This document shows positions 17,958 to 26,906 of a stretch of DNA of 64,000 bases, in pieces. Position 1 is the first letter of the stretch. Each line of letters begins with the position of its first letter. The stretch comes from Bradyrhizobium yuanmingense (lineage in GTDB: Bacteria; Pseudomonadota; Alphaproteobacteria; Rhizobiales; Xanthobacteraceae). The position numbers and the translations under genes are program-made. The stretch lies in assembly GCF_900094575.1 (NCBI RefSeq), contig NZ_FMAE01000008.1:124001-188000 (forward strand), in the 5' to 3' direction. Under the pieces are notes generated by a model. The model was given only the letters and a program-made list of their open reading frames with translations, had not been told where the DNA came from and made no database searches.

Positions 17958-19193
17958 TCACTCCACCGCCGCGTACACCAGATCCCGCACCAGGGTCCGC
18001 GTGTGGTCGCGCTGTCCCGGCCCCTGGCTCATGAACACTGCGAACAGATCCTCCTTCGGATCGATCCAGAAGAACGTGCCGGCAATGCCGCTCCAGAAAT
18101 ACTGGCCGACGCTGCCGGGGAAGGGCGCGATGCCGGCCTCGCGGCGCACGGCAAAGCCGAGGCCGAAGCCATGGCCCGGCGATAGCAGCGTGCCGTTGGT
18201 CGGCACGCCTGGCCCGAGGTGATCGGAGGCCATCAGCTCCAGGGTCTTGCGGCCGATGATCCTGTTGCCGTCGAGCGTGCCGCCATTGCGCAGCATGAGG
18301 CAGAAGCGGGCGTAATCCATCGTGGTCGAGACCAGGCCGCCGCCGCCGGACTCCATCACGGGCTGCTCGAGCATGTTGAACAGGGCGACCTTGTCGCCGG
18401 TCCACGGGTCGGCCGCGAAAGGCTCGGCAAGGCGGCCGGCATTGGCCTGGCTTGTCGAGAAGCCGGTTTCGGCCATCTGGAGCGGCGCAAGCACGCGCTC
18501 GGTGAGGAACGCGCCGAGCGATTTGCCGCTGACGACTTCGATGATGCGGCCAAGGATGTCGGTGGAGCGGCTGTAGTTGAACTCCGCGCCGGGCTGGCAG
18601 ACCAGCGGGAAGCTCGCCACCAGCGCGGCATGTTCGGCGTTGGTGATCTTGCGGCTGCGGACGCGGGACTCCTGGTAGAGCTTGTGCACGGGGCCGTCGC
18701 CCTGGTGCTCGTAGGTGAGGCCGGAGGTGTGGCGGAGCAGGTCCTGCACGGTCATGGGCCGCGCCGGCGGTACCAGCTCCAACCGGCCGTCCTTGACGGC
18801 GCCGACCTGCTGGCTCGCGAACTCCGGTATGAACTTTGCGACGGCATCGCTGAGCAGGAGCTGTCCGTCCTCGACCAGCGCCATGATGCCAACCGAAACG
18901 ATCGGCTTGGTCATCGAGAAGATGCGGAAGATCGAATCGCGCGCCATCGGCGCCGCGCCTGCCGGGCTCTGCTTGCCGAGCGCCTCGAACCAGCCGATTT
19001 GGCCGCGTCGCGCCACCAGCACCGTGACCCCGGGAACGGTTCCCTTGTCGATCTCGCGCTTGAAGGCGTCCGACATGGCCTGGAGCCGTGGCCGCGACAG
19101 CCCGAGCGTCTCTGGGCGCGCTTCCGGCAAAGCTGGGGTGTGGGGCGCGTTTGCGGCCTGCGGGGCGGCAGTGGCGGTCGCTGTAGCGGTCAT
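17958..19193 (-). CDS. Serine hydrolase, beta-lactamase/class C PBP-like family
   Basis: The 411-residue protein has the catalytic SMTK (Ser93, Lys96) and the YSRS segment about residue 200 in place of the YxN motif. The late glycine-rich segment replaces the KTG motif. This pattern is typical of esterase-like EstB/LACTB relatives rather than true beta-lactamases. There is an Ala/Pro/Thr-rich N-terminus of about 25 residues and no convincing signal peptide, so it is probably cytoplasmic. ATG 19193 is preferred over GTG 19199 because of its spacing from GGGAG. Ester hydrolysis is the likely chemistry. Confidence 0.88.
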   Translation of the reverse strand: MTATATATAAPQAANAPHTPALPEARPETLGLSRPRLQAMSDAFKREIDKGTVPGVTVLVARRGQIGWFEALGKQSPAGAAPMARDSIFRIFSMTKPIVSVGIMALVEDGQLLLSDAVAKFIPEFASQQVGAVKDGRLELVPPARPMTVQDLLRHTSGLTYEHQGDGPVHKLYQESRVRSRKITNAEHAALVASFPLVCQPGAEFNYSRSTDILGRIIEVVSGKSLGAFLTERVLAPLQMAETGFSTSQANAGRLAEPFAADPWTGDKVALFNMLEQPVMESGGGGLVSTTMDYARFCLMLRNGGTLDGNRIIGRKTLELMASDHLGPGVPTNGTLLSPGHGFGLGFAVRREAGIAPFPGSVGQYFWSGIAGTFFWIDPKEDLFAVFMSQGPGQRDHTRTLVRDLVYAAVE

Positions 19194-19341
19194 GGGCACT
19201 CCCGATTGTTTTTCGTTATGGCCGATGGACTGTGGCCCAGAACCCCCGGCACAAACAAGCGAAGCCGGCGCGGTTCACCCTTGCAAACCGGCCACTCTCT
19301 GTGCTTGAAAGCGCCCCTGATCCGCGGCGACGCGGGTTCGT

Positions 19342-19417
19342 AGGAGTGTAGCTCAATTGGTAGAGCACCGGTCTCCAAAACCGGGGGTCGCAGGTTCGAG
19401 CCCTGCCACTCCTGCCA
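19342..19417 (+). tRNA. tRNA-Trp (anticodon CCA)
   Basis: The molecule is 76 nt: acceptor arms AGGAGTG/CACTCCT, D arm GCTC/GAGC, anticodon loop CTCCAAA with CCA anticodon, T loop TTCGAGC, discriminator G and an encoded CCA. In many alphaproteobacteria this gene lies close upstream of secE; here secE is 25.7 kb away. Confidence 0.97.
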
Positions 19418-19522
19418 GCCAAATCAATCACTTAGACTAGATTGCGGCGGGAGGGCGTCCCGCGCGCGCCCGTGCTCTCGCAGCCGCTGTGCTGGAGGTG
19501 CCGTGTCGTGGTCCGGCGAGGC

Positions 19523-20284
19523 CTAGCGCGCCGGGGTCCGTTCCGCGTCGGCGGGAATCTGCCTGAGGTTGACGTTCCGGATGGGAACGCGGCGCAGCAG
19601 GGAAAGGATGGTCCCGCCGAGCTCGAGATAGGTGCGCAGCCGCAGCGCGCGCGACGAGCCCTTCAGCTCCGCGTTCAGGCTCACCGGAACCTGGACGTAG
19701 GTGAGGCCGAGCTGGAGCAGGGAGATCAGCGCACAGATCTGGTAGCCGTAGCCGTCGGCCTTGACCGCGATCTGGCGCAGCCATTTCACGGGATAGACGA
19801 TCATGCTGTGATAGTCGGACAGCCAGAAGCCGAACAGGCAGTTCAGGATGAACCGCAGCGAATGCGACTGCAGCGAGCGGTTGACGGAGCGGTCCGACTG
19901 GTTGTCGCGATAGGTGATGACGAGGTCGGCGGCGCCCGCCGCTTTGAACATCCGGGCAACACCCTCGTTCTGGAAGGCGTGATCGCCGGGGATGAGCGTG
20001 ATGGCATCGAATTTCGCGCGCGACAGCGCAAATTCGAAGCCAGCACCGACACCCCGCGGTTCGGCATTGTGATGCACGATGATGCGCGGCTCGCCGGCTG
20101 CGAACTCGTCCATGATCGCGCCAGTGGCATCGGTGCTGCCGTCGTCGATCAGGAAGATCTCGAAATCGTCGAGCAGGTCGCGGGCGAGCGGCAGCACGCC
20201 GTCGATCGTGTCGGCGATCTTGTCCTGCTCGTTCAATGCAGGAATGACGATCGTAAGCCTTTTTGCCGCCCTGGAAGGTGTCAT
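19523..20284 (-). CDS. Glycosyltransferase family 2 (polyprenyl-phosphate sugar transferase type)
   Basis: The 253-residue GT-A enzyme has TIVIPALNEQ at the N-terminus, DDGSTD at about 48-53 and a PGDHAF segment where the DxD metal site is expected. It has only short hydrophobic parts and resembles DPM1-like transferases that load a sugar on undecaprenyl or dolichyl phosphate. The nearby GT-C-like protein at 21508 would use such a donor. The ATG at 20284 lacks a strong ribosome site; longer starts are possible up to 20332. Confidence 0.88.
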   Translation of the reverse strand: MTPSRAAKRLTIVIPALNEQDKIADTIDGVLPLARDLLDDFEIFLIDDGSTDATGAIMDEFAAGEPRIIVHHNAEPRGVGAGFEFALSRAKFDAITLIPGDHAFQNEGVARMFKAAGAADLVITYRDNQSDRSVNRSLQSHSLRFILNCLFGFWLSDYHSMIVYPVKWLRQIAVKADGYGYQICALISLLQLGLTYVQVPVSLNAELKGSSRALRLRTYLELGGTILSLLRRVPIRNVNLRQIPADAERTPAR

Positions 20285-20422
20285 TGTATGCGCCCGTTGG
20301 CGGGGCCACTTTGTCCCGGTGACCCCATGCAAGTCTAGGTCATCTGAACCGGGCGAACAATGCGGCTCGCCGGTATGCCCACAAGACCGGCGCGAAACCT
20401 ATGATGTGTGTGTTCCGCGCAA

Positions 20423-20929
20423 CTAGTCGGAAAAATCATAGAGGCTGGTGTCGCCAATGCCGAAGGCGCGGCGCAGCCGTCCGACGTGGCCTGCCATATT
20501 CCGGCCCGCCGCCGTCGCCGTGAAGTGCGAATCGGACCGTTCCACCAGGCCGCCATCGACCAAGTTCCCAATTCGTCCGCGGAACAGATCTGGAACCTGC
20601 CCGTCAGCGATCTCCGATAGCGGTGCCCTGCGATCGGGGCGATCGACGAGACTGAGCAGGATGCCCAGCGAAACCGATTTATACACGGCGCCAAAGGCGA
20701 ACACGTAAGCCATGACGCAAAATCCGAAAATCGATGCGGCGTCCCAGTACTGAAGCTGCGGGACGAAGAGAATTCCGAGCATCACCCCGAGACCGTGCGA
20801 GACAACCGTGGCAATCGCCAGCAGGGTCACGGGTCCGAGCGGCCAAGCGCGTGCGCGGGCCATGAATTGCAGGGCAGGCGCCAGCAGGGCGAACACGGCG
20901 ACGGCGGCAAGTCCGACAGCAAAGGACAT
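20423..20929 (-). CDS. Small 4-TM membrane protein with winged-helix-like tail (A)
   Basis: The protein of about 168 residues has four hydrophobic segments in the first 110 residues. A polar C-terminal domain then reads as a winged helix: PLSEIADGQVPDLFRGRIGN, LVDGGLVERSDSHFTATAAG, ending in a basic helix. The same architecture and length occur in its upstream neighbour, so the two look like diverged paralogues. ATG 20929 follows GGTGAG; TTG 20941 would overlap the neighbour. It could be a membrane-bound regulator or an accessory to the GT2/GT-C pair. No described family is recognised. Confidence 0.75.
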   Translation of the reverse strand: MSFAVGLAAVAVFALLAPALQFMARARAWPLGPVTLLAIATVVSHGLGVMLGILFVPQLQYWDAASIFGFCVMAYVFAFGAVYKSVSLGILLSLVDRPDRRAPLSEIADGQVPDLFRGRIGNLVDGGLVERSDSHFTATAAGRNMAGHVGRLRRAFGIGDTSLYDFSD

Positions 20930-20933
20930 CGAC

Positions 20934-21440
20934 TCACCCAAGGCCTGTCGACAGACGAACGAGCTTGACGAGATGCGCTACCGCAACCCCCTTGGAGGTG
21001 GGGGCAAGCCGGCCGTCCGCCGTGATGACCATCCCGGCCCCGATCAGGAGCTTCAGGCGGTTGTGCGTGAAGGTGCCGAGATCTCCACCTTGCATGTAGG
21101 CTCTCGCCCATTGCTCCAGGGTGAGAGGATGTCCAGCCTGAACGAGTGCGGTGAGCAGCGTCAGCGTGAAGCCCCAGGCCAGCAGGCTGAACAGGATGTA
21201 GCAGAGCATCATTGCGGTCCCGAGCAGGAAGAGACCGCCAAGCACATCGCCGACGTGGCGCTGACCTGGAAGGGCGATACAGGCGACGGCGTAAAGGATG
21301 ACGACGCTGACGCTGCCCAGCCGGAAGCGACGGCCGGCTCCGCCGGTGGCGGCGATGCGCGCGTAAAGCAGCAAAAGCAATGGAAATGCGAGGCTGAGAC
21401 CAATCGCAGCGGCTTGCGCCGGGCCCGGTAGCATGTTCAT
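20934..21440 (-). CDS. Small 4-TM membrane protein with winged-helix-like tail (B)
   Basis: The protein is 168 residues, with four hydrophobic helices and a C-terminal winged-helix-like domain (LTLEQWARAYMQGG, NRLKLLIGAGMVITADGRLA, PTSKGVAVAHLVKLV). It is adjacent to, and built like, the protein at 20423, which suggests an ancient duplication and perhaps a heterodimer. The two genes are separated by 4 bases and must be cotranscribed. The frame remains open to 21710, but the extension overlaps the divergent GT-C-like gene and is not membrane-like. Function unknown. Confidence 0.75.
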   Translation of the reverse strand: MNMLPGPAQAAAIGLSLAFPLLLLLYARIAATGGAGRRFRLGSVSVVILYAVACIALPGQRHVGDVLGGLFLLGTAMMLCYILFSLLAWGFTLTLLTALVQAGHPLTLEQWARAYMQGGDLGTFTHNRLKLLIGAGMVITADGRLAPTSKGVAVAHLVKLVRLSTGLG

Positions 21441-21507
21441 TGTGGAAAACCGTCCCGGACGCCTCTGAAGGCCCAGCCAGAGTGGCAGTCTATAGGAGGT
21501 CGCATTT

Positions 21508-23271
21508 TTGCGGTCAAGGGAGCCCTGGCGCCCCGGCCTTGCGGTCGCCGCGTGGGCGTGCGAATCCTCGCCGACGATGTCCTCTCTTTCCCCTCCGAGC
21601 TTGTCCCCGTCGCTGCGCGCCATAGCCATCCTGATCGTCGTGCTGCTTGTCGCGCATGCGCCGATGCTTCTCAATGACGGCCTGTTCATGGACGACTGGC
21701 TGGTGCTCAAGCCGCGTCCGGACTATTTCATCGACATCGATTTCCTGTTGAATGGCGCCGGCCATCCGATCTTCTACAGCTACGACACGTTCGCGAACTG
21801 GACCGGCGCCCCAGTCGTTGTGATGGTATCGCTGGCACTGGCCGGAATCGTCTTCGGCGCGGTGTGTCTGATGCTGACAGCGATACGGCTCGATCTGCTC
21901 GACCGCGCCGAAGCGGTCGGCTTCGCTCTGATCGTCTGGACCTATCCCGGTTATCAGCTTTGGGCCGGCAAGGCGAACGCGGTCTATGTCTTCAGCTTCG
22001 GACTCCTGTTCGTCGGCGCATGGCTGCTGACGCTCGCCTTCAGCGCGCAGGGCTGGCGGCGTGTGTTGCTTCGCGTGGCCTGTGCATGCCTATTCGTGCT
22101 CAGCTTCGCGCTCAACTCGACGGTTGTGCTCTATGCCTGTGTCATGCTCGGACTGTTCGTTGCAACATGGCGGAGCGGAGCCGTTGCGCATGGCTTCGTT
22201 CGTCGTGCATGGCTCGCAGCCTGGCGCTGTGCTTTGGGCTATCCGGAATTGATTGCCCTTCCTCTTGTTTATGCGGGCACGCTTGGTATCTGGTTCAAGC
22301 GCATCGGTTTGTACGCGCAGCATTATGGCGCCCATTTGCCGACCCTCGGGGAGCTGGCGAGCGGATGGAAGGCGTTCTTCGACGCCGGCTACAGGGACGT
22401 CGTGGGCCACGCGATCAGGGCGGCAATCCAGGTCCCGGCTCCCTTTGTCCTGGCTGCGGTGCTCGTCGGCGTCGCATTGCTGCTACCTCGTCCCGGCACA
22501 GAGGCAACTGCACTCAGACGGGCGACCGCCTTGCCGCTCATCCTCGCCGTTGGTTTGTTCCTCGCGTTGTCCTCGCCCTATCTGATTGCCGGCCTGCGTC
22601 CCTCGTCCAAGCATTTCTACGAAAGCCGTCACCTGCTGCTGTTTGGCGTGCCGGCGGGGCTGGCGCTTCTCGCGTTCAAGCGTCAGGCCGAACGTTGGAT
22701 CGGCCCGACCGCCGCCGTTGCGATGTTGTTCGGATTGGGCTCGATCCTATGGATCGGAATGCTGTGGAATGACTACGTCTTCATGCAGGCGAGAACGCTG
22801 AAGCAGGAGGCTCTGACGCGCAGCCTCGCCGACCGGATCCAGCCCACGGCGACGGTCTACGCGCTCGACGACCGATTCTTCGACTATCGGTCACGGGACG
22901 TGCCGTTCGGCCTGGCCGAAGTCACCGGTATGCTCCGGCTCGCCTGGGGCAATCAGCCCTTCTTTGGGTTTGCCTTGCGTGCCGAGCGGCCCGACATCCT
23001 CCAGGAAATGGAGTGGAAGCGGGTTGCTCCGGGAACTGCATTCCGTCATTTCGATCCGTCGGGACCGCAGGCGACGATCTTGTTGAAGGCGGGCTCTGGA
23101 GCTGCGTCGGACCGGGCATTGGTGCGAAAGTACTACGCATGTCGGTTGCTGGCGCGCTGTGACGTTGCAGAGTTTCTGGCTCAACTCGCGGAGGTCAAGA
23201 TCACGGTCGGCCCGATCGCTGGAATCTTGCCGCTCAACGGCGCCAGCGAAGATGTCTCGCCTGGCCGCTAG
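21508..23271 (+). CDS. Large membrane protein, GT-C glycosyltransferase-like
   Basis: The 587-residue protein has about ten transmembrane helices and a soluble C-terminal domain of about 150 residues. The first outer loop has an Asp pair (MDDWLVLKP, about residues 61-69), as in GT-C enzymes that use polyprenyl-phosphate sugars. The TTG at 21508 was chosen because a strong AGGAGGT lies 7 bases upstream; ATG 21577 lacks a good site. The frameshifted gene at 28072-29831 looks like a paralogue. It overlaps the end of the oxidoreductase gene by 38 bp, tail to tail. Role inferred: periplasmic transfer of a sugar to surface glycan. Confidence 0.75.
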   Translation: MRSREPWRPGLAVAAWACESSPTMSSLSPPSLSPSLRAIAILIVVLLVAHAPMLLNDGLFMDDWLVLKPRPDYFIDIDFLLNGAGHPIFYSYDTFANWTGAPVVVMVSLALAGIVFGAVCLMLTAIRLDLLDRAEAVGFALIVWTYPGYQLWAGKANAVYVFSFGLLFVGAWLLTLAFSAQGWRRVLLRVACACLFVLSFALNSTVVLYACVMLGLFVATWRSGAVAHGFVRRAWLAAWRCALGYPELIALPLVYAGTLGIWFKRIGLYAQHYGAHLPTLGELASGWKAFFDAGYRDVVGHAIRAAIQVPAPFVLAAVLVGVALLLPRPGTEATALRRATALPLILAVGLFLALSSPYLIAGLRPSSKHFYESRHLLLFGVPAGLALLAFKRQAERWIGPTAAVAMLFGLGSILWIGMLWNDYVFMQARTLKQEALTRSLADRIQPTATVYALDDRFFDYRSRDVPFGLAEVTGMLRLAWGNQPFFGFALRAERPDILQEMEWKRVAPGTAFRHFDPSGPQATILLKAGSGAASDRALVRKYYACRLLARCDVAEFLAQLAEVKITVGPIAGILPLNGASEDVSPGR

Positions 23272-24295
23272 CGCGCCGCTTCCAGATCGCTTCTGCAAGC
23301 GCGATGTCGGTCACCGAGTCTTGGCCAGACGCGAGGGGCATCCGTCGTTCGGTAACATCGGAGACAAAGGCAGCGGCCTGGCGCCGAAATGCCCAGCTGG
23401 TTGCATGCACGAGCTGCGTGGTCTCGTCTTGATGATCGAGGATGACCCGTGCCTCCTCTTCGGCGAAGGGCGCTGGCAATTCGATGGTAAGGGCGCCGCG
23501 CTCGAAATCGATCGTCAGTCCCTCGCGCCAGGCTCCCTCGGACCCGTTCACGAGATCCAGCGTACAAGCGATGCCGTCGAAGTCGAGGGTGATGCGCGCG
23601 GCTCCCGAAGTTTCGACGGAGCTGTCGGCGACCGTTGGCGATGATCCGAGCAAGTAGCGCGCCAGGTTGATGATATGGCTGAAGACGTTCAGAAAGTTGT
23701 CGTAGCCAGCCCGCATCGCGCTCGGCATCCAGTCGGGACCGTCCTGCCAGAGCTCGATCCCGTCCGGCCGCGTTTCGCAGGTCATGACGAAATTGTCGCG
23801 CGACCGGCCGGTGTCGCCGCCGAAACACCAGCCCTTGGCACGGACCACGTCTCCGAGCGATCGGTCGTTGCGCAAGCGCGTCAGCACCTCGAACGCGCGC
23901 GCCACACCGGCATCGTGACGCTTCATGTAGCCGATGCTGTAGACGAGGTTTTCCTGCCGCGCCGCTTCGACCAGCAAATTCGCCTGAGCCGTCGTATAGG
24001 CCATCGGTTTTTCCGACAGCACGTGGCGGCCGCTGTTCAGCGCGTCAAGGACGATTGGCCCGGTCGCGCGCCGCTTCGTCACGACGACCACGGCGGAGAC
24101 CTCGCTGTCCGCAAGCAGCTCCCGATGCGTGCCATAGACCCGCGAGACACCGAACTTCTGCGCTGCAGCGGCAGCGAGATCCGGCCGGAGATCGGCGATG
24201 GCGACGACGCGGCAGGCGGGATTGGCGACGAAATTGGCGAGGTGGCACATCTGGCCGACCATCCCGGTTCCGATGATGCCAATGCCTGGCCTCAC
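23234..24295 (-). CDS. Gfo/Idh/MocA family sugar oxidoreductase
   Basis: The 353-residue protein has the N-terminal Rossmann motif GIIGTGMVGQ and SEKPMAYT, whose Lys (about residue 97) is catalytic in the family. The C-terminal beta-sheet domain contains HIINLARYLLG. Family members oxidise or reduce NDP-sugars or inositols with NAD(P). It is the last gene of a minus-strand set with two methyltransferases (starts 26719 and 25504), with gaps under 10 bases. Predicted step: formation of a keto or alcohol group on the locus sugar. Confidence 0.9.
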   Translation of the reverse strand: MRPGIGIIGTGMVGQMCHLANFVANPACRVVAIADLRPDLAAAAAQKFGVSRVYGTHRELLADSEVSAVVVVTKRRATGPIVLDALNSGRHVLSEKPMAYTTAQANLLVEAARQENLVYSIGYMKRHDAGVARAFEVLTRLRNDRSLGDVVRAKGWCFGGDTGRSRDNFVMTCETRPDGIELWQDGPDWMPSAMRAGYDNFLNVFSHIINLARYLLGSSPTVADSSVETSGAARITLDFDGIACTLDLVNGSEGAWREGLTIDFERGALTIELPAPFAEEEARVILDHQDETTQLVHATSWAFRRQAAAFVSDVTERRMPLASGQDSVTDIALAEAIWKRRASGQARHLRWRR

Positions 24296-24298
24296 TGG

Positions 24299-25504
24299 CT
24301 ATGATCCCTTGAACCGCTTCCGGATGACGAGGAAATGCGCCGGCTGTCCCCAGGTGCTGATGAACGCCGGATCTGTCTGGGTCAGGGCCGTGACCGCGGG
24401 CGCATCGCGTCGCCCGATTGCGCCAAAGATGCGGTGGAAACTGTCGAGCGTCGCAACGATGGTTTCGATGTCGGAAGCATCGTCCGCGAGAATGTCCGTC
24501 GTTCGGATCGCCTCGCGTAAGGACGCAAGGCTCGCGATCACGCGCGGCAGGCTCTCGCCGAAGGGGGCGTCGATCATCGCGTCGACGTCGAGAACCAGCG
24601 TTTCGATCGATGCCGAAATCACCGCCACGGCATCGGCCTTGCCGACCAGGTAGAGCTTGCGTCCGCCGAGGAAGCTGAGGCGGCTGCGGTCGAGATGGCG
24701 CGCCGCACGCCGCAGCTTCTCGTCGGCGGAGAGAACCTTCTTGTGCCAGTAAACGTCCAGGCTGTCGCGATAGGCTGGCCACGCCGAATGGATGTCGAAT
24801 CCCTGCTCATGCGCTGCCGTGCACAAGGCGGCTGCGTCGAGGAAGTACCGATGCCGGACGAACGGGTTCTCGAGCACGTCCATCAGCCAGGATTCGAAGC
24901 TGCGGGTGTGCGGAATGCTGTTCCATTTCGCGTCGAAAAGCGTCTTCGCGGTTGCGAGTGCGGGACGGCCCGACAAAGCCTTGCCGGCGGCATGGATTGC
25001 CTTGAGCGCGAGCTCGAAGAAGCCGCCATAGCGCTCGTAATAGGATACGACGGCGAAACCGTCCGGATGGAGCAGCCGGTCGAAGACGCCGAGCCAATTT
25101 TCGGTCGGCTGCACGGTGTAAATGAAACCTTCGGCATCGATGATGTCGTAGCGGCGCTCGCTGCGAAATCCCTCGACATCGGCCAACGCGAGTTCGCGCA
25201 GGCGCTCGGTCAGGCCAAAATGCGCGAAATAGGCCTCAATTTTCGGATGCGCATGCCGGTTCGGTTCGGCGAGCGTCATGTTTGCGCCCCAGCCGGCAAA
25301 CACCAGCGCGTTCTCACCGGAATCAGGACCGAATTCGAGCACCTCCGCATCGCGGAACAGCCGCGGCGGCAGCACGAGCTTGTCTGAAAACAGCTCGCGC
25401 CGCTGGCTGGCATATGCATCGAGTTCGGCGGCCGATTTGAAATTCCCGAACGTCGGTAGGACGTCCTGACGTTCGTAGTAATTGAAGAGCTTCTCGTCAG
25501 CCAT
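24299..25504 (-). CDS. SAM-dependent methyltransferase-like protein
   Basis: The 401-residue protein contains VLEFGPDSGENAL (motif I-like) near residue 72, followed by a Rossmann methyltransferase core with YDIIDAEGFIYTV and DGFAVVSYYERYG. The C-terminal 150 residues are helical and not recognised. It lies 3 bases upstream of the Gfo/Idh/MocA gene and 9 bases after the C-methyltransferase-like gene. The substrate is presumably an activated sugar or sugar chain. The fold is moderately sure, the reaction not. Confidence 0.8.
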   Translation of the reverse strand: MADEKLFNYYERQDVLPTFGNFKSAAELDAYASQRRELFSDKLVLPPRLFRDAEVLEFGPDSGENALVFAGWGANMTLAEPNRHAHPKIEAYFAHFGLTERLRELALADVEGFRSERRYDIIDAEGFIYTVQPTENWLGVFDRLLHPDGFAVVSYYERYGGFFELALKAIHAAGKALSGRPALATAKTLFDAKWNSIPHTRSFESWLMDVLENPFVRHRYFLDAAALCTAAHEQGFDIHSAWPAYRDSLDVYWHKKVLSADEKLRRAARHLDRSRLSFLGGRKLYLVGKADAVAVISASIETLVLDVDAMIDAPFGESLPRVIASLASLREAIRTTDILADDASDIETIVATLDSFHRIFGAIGRRDAPAVTALTQTDPAFISTWGQPAHFLVIRKRFKGS

Positions 25505-25513
25505 GCCGCGTCC

Positions 25514-26719
25514 CTAACCCAAGGCCGCCTCGAGCCGGTCGAGCTCGCTCCAGATGTCGGAGGGCGCGAAAATCGAAACGATGTGCAGCGGCCGCTTCAC
25601 GTTCTCGCGCAGCCGGCTGCTGACCTTGGCTTCGTTTTCCTGGTTCACGGCGAGAAGGCAGACGAGCGGCTCCGACTTGCCTGCGAGCTCGTCCGGCGAA
25701 CGGATCGGTATGCCGGTGCCGGGCAGGAACAGGCCCTGACGCTCCCTCTGGTCGTCGACCGACAGGTCGACGAGATCCGCCAGCTCATGCGCGTTGGTGA
25801 AGGTGCAGGCGCGGCAGCCCGCGCCGTAGATCGCGATCTCGGCGCCGTTCGCACGGGCCTTGGCGAGGATCGGCCGCAGGCGCGCGCCGTACTCCCTTGC
25901 GCGCTGGCCGAATTTCTCACCGACGCCGGAGGGCGCAGGCGGCGGCGTCACGTCACGGGTTGCACGACGAGCGGCGACCGCGAGGCTGCCGCCGCTGAAG
26001 TTGTATTTCTTCACCGACACCGTCTCGAAGCCGTGCCGAGCCAAGAGCGCGAGCAGGGTCGGCTCGGTGAAGTAGCTGACGTGCTCCTCCCACAGGACGG
26101 AGAGGTCGCCCGCCGTTGAACCGGGATCAAAGTCGGGCACGTCGATGAACAGCAGCCCTTCGTCGCTGAGCGCGATCTTCACGCAGTCGAAGAAGTTCTC
26201 GAAATCGACGATGTGCTCCAGCACCTGACGCGAGACGACGAGGTCGAACTTGCCGGCCTGGGCGACCGCGTCGTGACACAGCGCCGGGCTGATCATGTCG
26301 GAATAGACCTTGATGCCGCGCTCGCGGGCGATCTTGCCCGACACCGGGTTGGGCTCCACGCCCACCAGGACCTTCGCGCCGCGCTCGCGCAGCCTGTCCA
26401 TGAACAGGCCGTCGTTGCATCCGATCTCGAACACGGACTGATGCTTCGAAAATTCCGCGATGGTGTCGAGCTCGTCGACCTGGTGCGGCTCCGGCTTCCA
26501 GCTGCTGAAATTGTAGTTGAACTGGCGATACAGGATGTCTGGATCGATCGGCTTGACAATCTGCGGCAGGCCGCACTCGCCGCACGCCAGCACCTCGAAC
26601 GGATAGCGTTCCTCCTGCTCGTTTCGGCTATGCCGAAGGCGATGCGCAATCGGCATCAATCCGAGGTCGATGACCGGACGCAGGTTGGTCGAATGGCAAA
26701 GGCGGCAATGGTCGGTCAC
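25514..26719 (-). CDS. Sugar C-methyltransferase-like protein (zinc-binding N-domain)
   Basis: The 401-residue protein starts with zinc-binding pairs CRLCHSTN and CGECG (Methyltransf_13 type). It continues with a SAM domain (VFEIGCNDGLFMDRLRERGA) and ends with a Methyltransf_14-like domain (IYGAGCRACTFT, VDDQRERQGLFLPGTGIPI). This three-part form is that of NDP-hexose C-methyltransferases such as TylC3-like enzymes. GTG 26719 was chosen because the zinc domain starts there and GAAGAG lies upstream. A paralogue is at 43510. Confidence 0.88.
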   Translation of the reverse strand: MTDHCRLCHSTNLRPVIDLGLMPIAHRLRHSRNEQEERYPFEVLACGECGLPQIVKPIDPDILYRQFNYNFSSWKPEPHQVDELDTIAEFSKHQSVFEIGCNDGLFMDRLRERGAKVLVGVEPNPVSGKIARERGIKVYSDMISPALCHDAVAQAGKFDLVVSRQVLEHIVDFENFFDCVKIALSDEGLLFIDVPDFDPGSTAGDLSVLWEEHVSYFTEPTLLALLARHGFETVSVKKYNFSGGSLAVAARRATRDVTPPPAPSGVGEKFGQRAREYGARLRPILAKARANGAEIAIYGAGCRACTFTNAHELADLVDLSVDDQRERQGLFLPGTGIPIRSPDELAGKSEPLVCLLAVNQENEAKVSSRLRENVKRPLHIVSIFAPSDIWSELDRLEAALG

Positions 26720-26906
26720 GGCTTCGGCTCTTCGCAGGAATGACGCTGGACAACAGCCTATATATTGGCTCCGCCTGCGCGACAATTCCTAAGTTGCCCT
26801 TTCCCTGCACCAACCGGGCCGGAACAGTGCTGTGCAGTAACGCGGGCGCGTTCGAGCAGAAGCACCCAGGGCGTTCGGCTGCAGTTCAGTGCGATGGACC
26901 GCGTAA

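Noticed and set aside
19216..19431. Minus-strand open frame with RARTCDPRFWRPVLYQLSY
   Set aside because: Antisense of tRNA-Trp; a common false gene in GC-rich genomes.
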